Part shown: positions 4,301 to 12,554 of the stretch, piece by piece
Numbering within the stretch: the first letter of the stretch is position 1
How the letters are laid out: the number at the start of each line of letters is the position of its first letter
Source of the DNA: an uncultured Campylobacter sp.
GTDB taxonomy: Bacteria; Campylobacterota; Campylobacteria; Campylobacterales; Campylobacteraceae
Assembly: GCF_938045405.1 (NCBI RefSeq)
Contig: NZ_CALIMW010000199.1
Location: 1 to 12,554, forward strand
Direction: 5' to 3'
Length of the DNA: 12,554 bases
Notes under the pieces: generated by a model
Database searches by the model: none
Seen by the model: the letters and a program-made list of their open reading frames with translations, nothing else
What the model was told of the DNA's origin: nothing
Made by a program: the position numbers and the translations under genes

Positions 4301-7300
4301 ATGTTAAATAGCCTATATTCAGGAAATCGTCTCAGGGTGGATTTTTCAAAGGTTCCCAAAGACATCGAAATTCCGAATTTATTACAACTACAAAAGAAAA
4401 GTTTTGATCATTTTTTAAATCTTGATAACTCGGGTGGAGAAAGCGGCATAGAGAAGGTTTTCAAAGCCATTTTTCCTATCCACGACGCACAGAATAGACT
4501 AAGTATCGAGTATGTAAGCAGCGAAATTTCAAAGCCAAAGTATTCGATTAGAGAATGCATGGAAAGAGGGCTTACTTATTCGGTAAATTTAAAGATGAAG
4601 CTTCGTCTGCTCGTGCATGAGCGCGATGAAAAGACGGGCAAAAAAATCGGCGTAAAAGAGATCAAAGAGCAAGATATATTCATTCGCGACATTCCTCTAA
4701 TGACCGATAGAATTTCATTTATCATAAACGGCGTAGAGCGCGTCGTCGTAAATCAGCTGCACAGAAGCCCGGGCGTAATCTTCAAAGAGGAAGAGAGCCC
4801 TACGGTTCTAAATAAACTTATCTACACCGCTCAAATAATACCTGATCGCGGCAGCTGGCTATATTTCGAATACGACGTAAAAGACGTACTATATGTGCGC
4901 ATAAATAAAAGGCGCAAGGTTCCGATAACGATCCTATTTCGCGCACTCGGCTACAAAAAACAAGACATTATAAAATTATTTTATCCTATTAAGACAATCT
5001 ATATCAAAAAAGGAAAATTCCTAACCGATTTCGATCCGAAAGAATACGCGGGCAGGCTCGATTACGACATTATAAACGAAAAGGGCGAAGTGCTTCATCA
5101 AGCAAGCAAGCGCCTAACATCCAAAAAAGCGGAGAAGTTAGCGGAGGATGGATTAAAGCTAATCGAGTATCCGGCTGAAATTTTAGCCGAGCGCTACCTG
5201 GCCGATGCCATCGTCGATAAAAACAGCGGCGAAGTACTTTTTGATTCGCTAACCGCGCTTGATGAGGGCAAGCTAGCCAAGATCGCCAACACCGAGAAAA
5301 AATTTACGATCGCCAACGACCTAGCTAGCGGCGTGGATACTTCGATCATAAATTCCTTCATCCAAGATGCCGACGCGCTTAAACTCTTACAGCAAAGCGA
5401 GGGCATAGACGACGAGAACGATCTGGCAGCGATTAGAATTTACAAAGTTATGCGCCCCGGCGAGCCGGTGGTAAAAGAAGCGGCAAAGAGCTTCGTAAAC
5501 GATCTATTTTTCAATCCGGAGCGCTACGATCTGACCAAAGTCGGTCGCATGAAGATGAATCATAAACTAGGCATCGAAGCGCCGGAGTACGTAACCGTGC
5601 TAACCAGCGAGGATATTATCAAGACGGCGAAATATTTAATTAGAGTTAAAAACGGCGACGGCTTCATCGATGATCGCGATAATCTCGGCAATCGCCGCAT
5701 ACGTTCGATCGGCGAGCTTTTGGCAAACGAGATGCACCTTGGCTTTATCAAGGTTCAAAAGGCGATCAAGGATAAATTTACTAGTATCAGCGGCAACCTC
5801 GACGAGCTTATGCCGTATGATTTCGTAAATCCTAAAATCATCACCACTACGCTTATGGAATTTTTCACCGGCGGTCAACTAAGCCAGTTTATGGATCAGA
5901 CCAACCCGCTTAGCGAGGTCACGCATAAGCGCCGTCTATCTGCGCTGGGCGAGGGCGGTTTAGTTAAAGAGCGCGCTGGCTTTGAGGTGCGCGACGTCCA
6001 TCCTACGCACTACGGTAGAATTTGCCCTATCGAAACGCCGGAGGGTCAAAATATCGGTCTGATCAATACCCTAGCGACCTATGCGAAGGTAAATGATCTA
6101 GGCTTCGTCGAGGCTCCGTATAAAAAGGTCGTAGACGGCAAGGTCACCGACGAGATCGTCTATCTTACCGCTACGCAAGAAGAGGGGCTCGTAATCGCTC
6201 CGGCGTCCGCTAAATTGGACGAAGAGGGCAATATCGTAGAGGAGCTTTTGGAGGTCAGAAAAGACGGCGAAAATATCATGGCTAAGCGTGAGGATATTTC
6301 GCTGATAGACCTTTGCTCGGGTATGGTCGCGGGCGTAGCGGCGTCGCTGATTCCGTTTTTGGAGCACGACGATGCTAACCGCGCGCTTATGGGCTCGAAC
6401 ATGCAGCGTCAAGCCGTGCCGCTTATACACTCTACTGCTCCTATCGTTGGAACGGGTATGGAAGCGATCATCGCGCGCGATTCGTGGGAAGCGATCAAAG
6501 CCGGTCGCGAAGGCGTCGTAGAAAAGGTCGATAATAAAAATATATTTATTTTGGGCGAAGACGAGAAGGGACCGTTTATCGATCACTACTCGATGGAGAA
6601 AAATTTACGCACTAACCAAAACACTACCTTTTCACAGCGCCCTATTGTGCGAAAAGGCGACGTGATAAAGGCAGGTCAAATCATAGCCGACGGTCCTAGC
6701 ATGGACGGCGGCGAGCTTGCGATCGGCAAAAACGCTCTCATAGCTTTCATGCCGTGGCACGGTTACAATTACGAAGACGCCGTCGTCATGAGCGAAAAGA
6801 TGATCCGCGCCGACGAATACACCAGCGTGCATGTTTATGAAAAGGAGATCGAGGCCAGAGAGCTAAAAGACGGCGTGGAGGAGATCACTCGCGACATCCC
6901 TAACATCAAAGAGGAGGAGCTTACCCACCTCGATGATAGCGGTATCGTAAAGATCGGTACTCACGTAAAGCCCGGCATGATCCTAGTAGGCAAGGTAACT
7001 CCGAAGGGCGAGGTCAAACCGACGCCTGAAGAGAGGCTTTTGCGCGCTATCTTTGGCGAGAAGGCGGGGCATGTGGTAAATAAATCTCTCTACGCGACCG
7101 CCTCTATGGAAGGCGTGGTGATCGACGTTAAAATTTTTACCAAAAAGGGCTACGAGAAGGATCCACGCACGAACAAAGCCTATGAGGATGAAAAAACCGA
7201 GCTCGAAAGGGAGCATCACGATAGGCTTTTGATGCTCGATCGAGAAGAGATGTTAAAGGTAGTGGCGCTTCTTTCTAAAAGCGCTTTGCAAAGCGATCAA

Positions 7301-8437
7301 AGCCTAAATAAAAAAGATTATAAAAAGGGCGATAAGGTTAAAAAAGAGGAGCTTGAAAGCTCTAACCGCTTTACGTTAAATTCCTTCGTCAAGGCTTATT
7401 CTAAAGCTGTTCAGAAGGAATACGAAGAGCTAAAAAACCACTTCCAAAACGAAAAGCGCAAGCTCAAAGAGGAGCACGACGAAAAGATCGAAATTTTAGA
7501 AAAAGACGATATCTTGCCAAGCGGCGTCGTTAAGCTCGTAAAGGTCTATATCGCGACCAAGCGCAAGCTAAAAGTGGGCGATAAGATGGCGGGTCGCCAC
7601 GGAAATAAGGGCATCGTTTCAAATATCGTTCCTGAGGTCGATATGCCGTATCTGCCTAGCGGACAGCGCGTGGATATCGTGTTAAATCCTCTAGGCGTTC
7701 CAAGCCGTATGAATATCGGCCAGATAATGGAGAGCCACCTAGGTCTTGTGGGCTGGCGTTTAGGTGAGCAGATAGCTCAAATTTTAGAGGAAAAAACGGG
7801 CGAGTGGATAAAAACCCTTCGCGCCAAGATGATAGAGATAGCGGGCGTTTCCAAGCTGATGCAGGCTAAAAAGACGCTTGAGAAAATCAGCGACGAAGAT
7901 CTTTTGAAATACGCTAGAGACTGGGCGAAAGGGGTGAGATTTTCCGCTCCGATATTCGAAGGCATTGTACCGGAGGATTTCAAAAAGCTATTTGAAATGG
8001 CGGGCATCGATCAGGACGGCAAGACCGAGCTTTACGACGGCCGCACAGGCGAAAAGATCAAAGAGCGCGTAAACGTGGGCTGCATGTATTATCTCAAACT
8101 ACACCACCTAGTCGACGAGAAGGTTCACGCAAGAAGCACCGGTCCTTACAGCCTAGTTACGCAGCAGCCGGTCGGCGGCAAGGCGCTATTCGGCGGTCAA
8201 AGATTTGGAGAGATGGAAGTTTGGGCTCTGGAAGCATACGGCGCGGCATATACGCTTCGCGAAATGCTAACGATCAAATCCGACGACGTCGACGGACGCT
8301 TGGCTGCATATAAGGCGCTGACAAAAGGCGAAAACGTTCCGTCTACAGGGATTCCTGAGACATTTTTTGTTTTAACAAACGAGCTTAAATCGCTTGCTCT
8401 AGACGTTGAAATTTACGAGAATGGAGAGAATAAATGA
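4301..8437 (+). CDS. rpoB: DNA-directed RNA polymerase subunit beta
   Basis: RpoB forms one pincer of RNA polymerase and part of the active site. From the ATG at 4301 the product has 1378 residues, as expected for Campylobacter, and opens MLNSLYSGNRLRVDFSK. The rifampicin cluster (about residues 524-549) keeps the susceptible-type residues: D532, H542 and S547 match E. coli D516, H526 and S531. Next come HPTHYGRICPIETPEGQNIGL and the active-site segment GDKMAGRHGNKG (1093-1104), with K1095 and K1103 matching E. coli K1065 and K1073. The C-terminal signature FGGQRFGEMEVWALEAYGAAY is intact. A Lys/Glu-rich helical insertion lies at about 965-1068, the site of the proteobacterial SI2 insertion. 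The gene is downstream of a probable attenuator, and its TGA overlaps the rpoC ATG. Confidence 0.98.
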   Translation: MLNSLYSGNRLRVDFSKVPKDIEIPNLLQLQKKSFDHFLNLDNSGGESGIEKVFKAIFPIHDAQNRLSIEYVSSEISKPKYSIRECMERGLTYSVNLKMKLRLLVHERDEKTGKKIGVKEIKEQDIFIRDIPLMTDRISFIINGVERVVVNQLHRSPGVIFKEEESPTVLNKLIYTAQIIPDRGSWLYFEYDVKDVLYVRINKRRKVPITILFRALGYKKQDIIKLFYPIKTIYIKKGKFLTDFDPKEYAGRLDYDIINEKGEVLHQASKRLTSKKAEKLAEDGLKLIEYPAEILAERYLADAIVDKNSGEVLFDSLTALDEGKLAKIANTEKKFTIANDLASGVDTSIINSFIQDADALKLLQQSEGIDDENDLAAIRIYKVMRPGEPVVKEAAKSFVNDLFFNPERYDLTKVGRMKMNHKLGIEAPEYVTVLTSEDIIKTAKYLIRVKNGDGFIDDRDNLGNRRIRSIGELLANEMHLGFIKVQKAIKDKFTSISGNLDELMPYDFVNPKIITTTLMEFFTGGQLSQFMDQTNPLSEVTHKRRLSALGEGGLVKERAGFEVRDVHPTHYGRICPIETPEGQNIGLINTLATYAKVNDLGFVEAPYKKVVDGKVTDEIVYLTATQEEGLVIAPASAKLDEEGNIVEELLEVRKDGENIMAKREDISLIDLCSGMVAGVAASLIPFLEHDDANRALMGSNMQRQAVPLIHSTAPIVGTGMEAIIARDSWEAIKAGREGVVEKVDNKNIFILGEDEKGPFIDHYSMEKNLRTNQNTTFSQRPIVRKGDVIKAGQIIADGPSMDGGELAIGKNALIAFMPWHGYNYEDAVVMSEKMIRADEYTSVHVYEKEIEARELKDGVEEITRDIPNIKEEELTHLDDSGIVKIGTHVKPGMILVGKVTPKGEVKPTPEERLLRAIFGEKAGHVVNKSLYATASMEGVVIDVKIFTKKGYEKDPRTNKAYEDEKTELEREHHDRLLMLDREEMLKVVALLSKSALQSDQSLNKKDYKKGDKVKKEELESSNRFTLNSFVKAYSKAVQKEYEELKNHFQNEKRKLKEEHDEKIEILEKDDILPSGVVKLVKVYIATKRKLKVGDKMAGRHGNKGIVSNIVPEVDMPYLPSGQRVDIVLNPLGVPSRMNIGQIMESHLGLVGWRLGEQIAQILEEKTGEWIKTLRAKMIEIAGVSKLMQAKKTLEKISDEDLLKYARDWAKGVRFSAPIFEGIVPEDFKKLFEMAGIDQDGKTELYDGRTGEKIKERVNVGCMYYLKLHHLVDEKVHARSTGPYSLVTQQPVGGKALFGGQRFGEMEVWALEAYGAAYTLREMLTIKSDDVDGRLAAYKALTKGENVPSTGIPETFFVLTNELKSLALDVEIYENGENK
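8423..8428 (+). promoter_or_regulatory. Shine-Dalgarno of rpoC inside the end of rpoB
   Basis: GGAGAG lies within the last rpoB codons, with 5 nt to the ATG at 8434. Together with the ATGA overlap it supports translational coupling of beta and beta' synthesis. Confidence 0.7.
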
Positions 8438-11400
8438 GCGATAATTCAAATTTAGAAAGAATAGAAATAAAAGAAGACGCTAGAGTTCACGACTTCGACG
8501 CGTTTGCTATTAGGCTTGCTAGCCCCGAGCAGATTAAAGCTTGGAGCCATGGCGAGGTCAAAAAGCCCGAAACCATCAATTACCGCACGCTAAAACCAGA
8601 GCGCGACGGTCTTTTTTGCGCTAAAATTTTCGGTCCCGTAAGGGATTATGAGTGCATCTGCGGCAAGTATAAAAAGATGCGATATAAGGGCTGGAAGTGC
8701 GAAAAATGTGGCGTCGAGATCACGAGCTCGAAGGTTCGCCGCACTAGAATGGGGCATATCGAGCTAGTAACGCCGGTAGCGCATATTTGGTACGTAAATT
8801 CCTTGCCTAGCCGCATCGGTACGCTGCTAAATATCAAGATGAAAGATCTTGAGCGCGTGCTTTACTATGAGGCGTATATCGTAGAAAGTGCAGGCGAGGC
8901 ATTTTACGACAACGAAAATTCTAAAAAGGTCGAAAAATACGACGTTTTAAACGAAGAGCAGTACCAGAGCCTAAAAGAGCGCTTTTCGCAGACGGGCTTC
9001 GTCGCCAAAATGGGTGGTCAGGTAATCCGCGATATGCTAGCCGAGCTTGATTTGGTAGAAATTTTAAATTCTTTGAAGGAGGAGATGGCTAATACAAACT
9101 CCGAAGCGAAGAAAAAAACTATCGTCAAGCGTCTAAAGGTCGTCGAGAGCTTTTTAAATTCCGGCAATAAGCCCGAGTGGATGATGATTACAAATCTTCC
9201 CGTGCTACCTGCCGATCTACGCCCGCTTGTAAGCCTTGAGGGCGGAAAATTTGCGGTTTCGGACGTAAACGATCTATATCGCCGCGTCATCAATCGAAAT
9301 TCTAGGCTCAAAAGGCTGATGGAGCTCGACGCGCCCGAGATCATTATCCGCAATGAAAAACGAATGCTTCAAGAGGCGGTGGATGCGCTTTTTGACAACG
9401 GACGTCGCGCTAACGCCGTAAAGGGCGCCAATAAGCGACCGCTTAAATCTCTAAGCGAGATCATTAAGGGTAAGCAGGGCCGCTTCCGACAAAATTTACT
9501 CGGAAAGCGCGTGGATTTTTCCGGTCGTTCCGTCATCGTCGTGGGTCCAAATTTACGCATGGATCAGTGCGGTCTGCCTAAGACGATGGCGCTTGAGTTA
9601 TTCAAGCCGCATCTAATCGCTCGCCTGCAAGAGAAGGGCTATGCTACGACCGTTAAGCAGGCCAAAAAGATGATCGAAAATAGGATCAATGAAGTTTGGG
9701 AGTGCTTGGAGGAGGTCGTAAAGGATCACCCGGTTATGCTAAACCGCGCGCCGACGCTTCATAAGATGTCTATTCAGGCGTTTCATCCCGTGCTCGTCGA
9801 GGGCAAGGCTATCAGGCTGCATCCGCTAGTCTGCGCCGCGTTCAATGCGGACTTCGACGGAGATCAGATGGCGGTACATGTGCCGCTTAGCCAAGAGGCG
9901 ATCGCGGAATGTAAAATTTTAATGCTTAGCTCGATGAATATCTTGCTTCCTGCTAGCGGAAAACCCGTCGCGGTGCCTAGCCAGGATATGGTTTTAGGAA
10001 TTTATTATCTAAGCCTCGAAAAGCCGGGTGCAAAAGGAACAAATAAAATTTTTGCAAACGTCGATGAGGTAATGCTCGCCGTGGAGGCAAACGCTCTGGA
10101 TATCCACGCCAAAATCAAAACGATGATCGATCATCGCATCATCTTTACGACCGCGGGGCGATTGATCATCAAATCGATCCTGCCTAGCTTTATTCCGGAT
10201 CATCTTTGGAATAAGATCATGAAGAAGAAGGATATCGCCGAGCTTGTCGATTACGTCTATAAAAACGGCGGCCTTGAGATAAGTGCGGAATTTTTGGATA
10301 ATCTTAAAAATTTAGGTTTTGAATCCGCGACTAAAGCGGGCGTTTCGATCTCCGTTTCGGATATCATCGTGCCAAAGTCTAAAGCAAGCCTCGTCGAAGA
10401 GGCAAAAAAGCAGGTGCGAGAGGTTCAGAACCAATACGGCGCGGGCTTGCTAACTGACGGCGAGCGCTATAATAAAACCATCGACATCTGGACTAGCACT
10501 AGCAAGAAGCTAGCCGATGAGATGATGAAGATGATGGAGAAGGATAAGGACGGCTTTAACTCGATCTATATGATGGCGGATAGCGGCGCGCGAGGTAGCG
10601 CGGAGCAGATCAAGCAACTAGCGGGCATGAGAGGTCTGATGAGTAAGCCGGACGGCTCGATCATCGAGACGCCGATTACTTCAAATTTTAGAGAGGGTCT
10701 AAACGTAAATGAGTATTTCATCTCGACTCATGGCGCGCGTAAAGGTCTTGCCGATACTGCGCTCAAGACTGCAAATGCGGGCTATCTGACGCGAAAGCTG
10801 ATCGACGTCGCACAAAACGTCAGAGTTACGATGCACGACTGCGGCACGCACGAGGGTATCGAGGTTACTGAGATTGTAGAGAACGGAACGCAAATAGAAA
10901 GCCTAGCCGATAGGATTATGGGTAGGGTGCTAAGCTCGGATGTAATTGATCCGGTATCGAATGAAATTTTATTCACCGAAGGCACTCTTTTGGGCGTTGG
11001 CGAAGTAAAAACCATCGTGGATTCGGGTATTAAATCCGTAAGTATCCGCACGCCGATTACGTGCAAGGCCGCAAAAGGCGTCTGCGCGAAGTGCTATGGC
11101 GTAAATTTAGGCGAGGGCAAGCTGGTAAAACCGGGTGAAGCGGTCGGTATCATCTCTGCGCAATCAATCGGCGAGCCGGGCACGCAGCTTACGCTACGAA
11201 CCTTCCATGCTGGCGGTACTGCATCTACCGAGCAGCAAGATCGTCAAGTAATCGCCGATAAGGAAGGCTTTATCAGATATTACAACGTAAAGACCTACGA
11301 AAACGGCGGCAAAAATATCGTGATGAACCGCAGAAACGCCGCGGTGCTTTTGGTTGAGCCTAAGATCAAAGCCCCAATTACCGGTAAGGTAAGTATCGAT

Positions 11401-12554
11401 ATAACTCACGACGATGTGAATATCATGCTAAAGGGTAAGAAGGAAGAATTTAGATATACTATCCGGCGCCACGATCTAGCCAAGCCTACCGAGCTTGCGG
11501 GCGTAAGCGGTAAAGTTGAGGGGAAATTCTACATCGTATTTAAAGACGGCGAAACCGTTGGAGAAAATGATAGTTTAGTAGAGGTTATAAAAGAAGACTG
11601 GAATATCCCTACTCGAATTCCGTTTGCAAGCGAACTTCGCGTCAAAGACGGCGAGCCGGTAACTCAAAAGATCAAAGCGGGAGCAAATGGTACGCTTAAA
11701 TATTTCATCCTCAAAGGTGATTATTTAGAGAGGCTAAGAGATATCAAAAAAGGTCACGTTGTAAGCGAGAAGGGCATGTATGTAGTCATCTCCGATGAAA
11801 ACGGTAGAGAGGCAATCCGCCACTATATACCGCGCGAATCGGTCATTACCTATGATGATAATAGCGTCGTAAAAAGCGAAGATCTTATCGCCAAGCCTAA
11901 AAAAGACGATCGCTTGATTATCGCTGAGTGGGATCCGTATTCTATCCCGGTAGCAGCAGAGTGCGAGGGTAAGATTAGCTTTGAGGATATCGAGCCGGGA
12001 TACACCGCTACGGAGCAATATGACGAGACTACAGGTCAAAGCCGTTTGGTTATCAACGAATATCTACCGCAGGGCGTCAAACCGGCCATTATCGTAACTC
12101 CTAGCAAGGGTGAGCCTATCAAATATAATCTAGGACCGAAAACTGCGATTTTTACAAATAAGGGCGATCAAGTAGCGATTGCGGATATTTTGGCTAGGAC
12201 GCCGAAAGCTGCTGCGAAATCAAAAGATATCACCGGCGGTTTGCCACGCGTATCGGAGCTATTTGAAGCGCGCCGTCCAAAAAATACCGCGATCATCGCA
12301 GACATCGACGGAACGGTCCGCTTCGATAAGGCTTTGCGCGCGAAAGAGCGTATTATAATCGAGGGCGAGGACGGAACAAGCGCCGAGTATCTGATCGATA
12401 AAAGCCGCCAGATCCAAGTGCGAAATGGCGAGTTCGTCCACGCAGGCGAGAAGCTTACCGACGGAGTTATTAGCTCGCACGACGTGCTTAGAATTTTAGG
12501 TGAAAAGGCGCTGCATTATTATCTGATCAGCGAAATTCAACAGGTTTATCGCTC
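8434..12554 (+). CDS. rpoC: DNA-directed RNA polymerase subunit beta', 3'-truncated by window edge
   Basis: RpoC carries the catalytic Mg site and the clamp of RNA polymerase. The frame is open for 1373 codons from the ATG at 8434, without internal stops, and runs off the window. The N-terminal zinc ribbon has C74, C76, C89 and C92. The lid/rudder region includes FRQNLLGKRVDFSGRSVIVV. The catalytic NADFDGDQMAVHVPL has its Mg-binding aspartates at 473, 475 and 477. The second zinc site is C803, C877, C884 and C887, with the same spacing as in E. coli. The trigger-loop start SIGEPGTQLTLRTFH has H925. An insertion of roughly 330 residues (about 932-1264) precedes DITGGLPRVSELFEARRPK; the E. coli SI3 insertion here is about 190. 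About 140 C-terminal residues should lie beyond the edge if the protein is near 1517 residues as in C. jejuni. Confidence 0.98.
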   Translation, partial: MSDNSNLERIEIKEDARVHDFDAFAIRLASPEQIKAWSHGEVKKPETINYRTLKPERDGLFCAKIFGPVRDYECICGKYKKMRYKGWKCEKCGVEITSSKVRRTRMGHIELVTPVAHIWYVNSLPSRIGTLLNIKMKDLERVLYYEAYIVESAGEAFYDNENSKKVEKYDVLNEEQYQSLKERFSQTGFVAKMGGQVIRDMLAELDLVEILNSLKEEMANTNSEAKKKTIVKRLKVVESFLNSGNKPEWMMITNLPVLPADLRPLVSLEGGKFAVSDVNDLYRRVINRNSRLKRLMELDAPEIIIRNEKRMLQEAVDALFDNGRRANAVKGANKRPLKSLSEIIKGKQGRFRQNLLGKRVDFSGRSVIVVGPNLRMDQCGLPKTMALELFKPHLIARLQEKGYATTVKQAKKMIENRINEVWECLEEVVKDHPVMLNRAPTLHKMSIQAFHPVLVEGKAIRLHPLVCAAFNADFDGDQMAVHVPLSQEAIAECKILMLSSMNILLPASGKPVAVPSQDMVLGIYYLSLEKPGAKGTNKIFANVDEVMLAVEANALDIHAKIKTMIDHRIIFTTAGRLIIKSILPSFIPDHLWNKIMKKKDIAELVDYVYKNGGLEISAEFLDNLKNLGFESATKAGVSISVSDIIVPKSKASLVEEAKKQVREVQNQYGAGLLTDGERYNKTIDIWTSTSKKLADEMMKMMEKDKDGFNSIYMMADSGARGSAEQIKQLAGMRGLMSKPDGSIIETPITSNFREGLNVNEYFISTHGARKGLADTALKTANAGYLTRKLIDVAQNVRVTMHDCGTHEGIEVTEIVENGTQIESLADRIMGRVLSSDVIDPVSNEILFTEGTLLGVGEVKTIVDSGIKSVSIRTPITCKAAKGVCAKCYGVNLGEGKLVKPGEAVGIISAQSIGEPGTQLTLRTFHAGGTASTEQQDRQVIADKEGFIRYYNVKTYENGGKNIVMNRRNAAVLLVEPKIKAPITGKVSIDITHDDVNIMLKGKKEEFRYTIRRHDLAKPTELAGVSGKVEGKFYIVFKDGETVGENDSLVEVIKEDWNIPTRIPFASELRVKDGEPVTQKIKAGANGTLKYFILKGDYLERLRDIKKGHVVSEKGMYVVISDENGREAIRHYIPRESVITYDDNSVVKSEDLIAKPKKDDRLIIAEWDPYSIPVAAECEGKISFEDIEPGYTATEQYDETTGQSRLVINEYLPQGVKPAIIVTPSKGEPIKYNLGPKTAIFTNKGDQVAIADILARTPKAAAKSKDITGGLPRVSELFEARRPKNTAIIADIDGTVRFDKALRAKERIIIEGEDGTSAEYLIDKSRQIQVRNGEFVHAGEKLTDGVISSHDVLRILGEKALHYYLISEIQQVYR

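Noticed and set aside
5870..5950. Rifampicin-resistance substitution in the rpoB hot spot
   Set aside because: The commonly mutated positions (D532, H542, S547 here) carry the usual susceptible residues. T534 replaces the E. coli asparagine and is probably lineage variation.
6098..6586. Long antisense open frame (162 codons) inside rpoB
   Set aside because: It is opposite a highly conserved coding region, has no recognisable protein features, and is explained by the codon bias of rpoB on the other strand.
8425..8440. Programmed -1 frameshift joining rpoB to rpoC
   Set aside because: No X-XXY-YYZ slippery heptamer is present at the overlap, and rpoC has its own Shine-Dalgarno and ATG. Coupled reinitiation is simpler.
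1..12554. Mobile elements, CRISPR arrays, defence or other accessory systems
   Set aside because: The whole window is a continuous housekeeping gene string with gaps of at most 113 nt, and there are no direct repeats, transposase motifs or foreign-looking genes.

Overview
The window is a stretch of core translation and transcription genes, all on the + strand, in the order tuf (3' part) - rpmG - tRNA-Trp - secE - nusG - rplK - rplA - rplJ - rplL - rpoB - rpoC (5' part). Gene order and protein sequences point to a member of the Campylobacterota, most likely the genus Campylobacter. The main reasons are the tuf-rpmG-trnW-secE linkage, a 1378-residue RpoB starting MLNSLYSGNR, and an RpoC with a large insertion after the trigger-loop region. 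G+C looks to be in the mid-40s by eye. That fits the less AT-rich oral species (C. gracilis, C. showae, C. rectus, C. curvus) better than C. jejuni, but I cannot fix the species without a search.

Layout. Positions 1-966 are the last 321 codons of tuf, closed by a perfect intrinsic terminator. Positions 1022-1464 hold rpmG, tRNA-Trp and secE packed with spacers of 7 and 12 nt, so the tRNA must be cut out of an mRNA. nusG, rplK and rplA follow with gaps of 14, 20 and 56 nt. A 113-nt leader with a perfect hairpin precedes rplJ-rplL, where L10(L12)4 autoregulation is expected. A 90-nt gap with two consecutive hairpins, the second followed by a pyrimidine-rich tract, separates rplL from rpoB and looks like an attenuator. 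rpoB and rpoC overlap by 4 nt (ATGA), and rpoC runs off the right edge.

Together the genes supply EF-Tu, the L11-L1-L10-L12 elements of the ribosomal stalk and L1 arm, protein L33, a Sec translocon subunit, the NusG elongation factor that links RNA polymerase to the ribosome, and the two large RNA polymerase subunits. No gap exceeds 113 nt. I see no mobile element, CRISPR array, prophage gene, toxin-antitoxin pair or other accessory cargo, and no undescribed system. The points worth a second look are in the RNA-level architecture and a few protein peculiarities: half-lost zinc ligands in L33, a long RpoC insertion, an embedded tRNA, mutually exclusive leader hairpins, and the nearly fused rpoB/rpoC.
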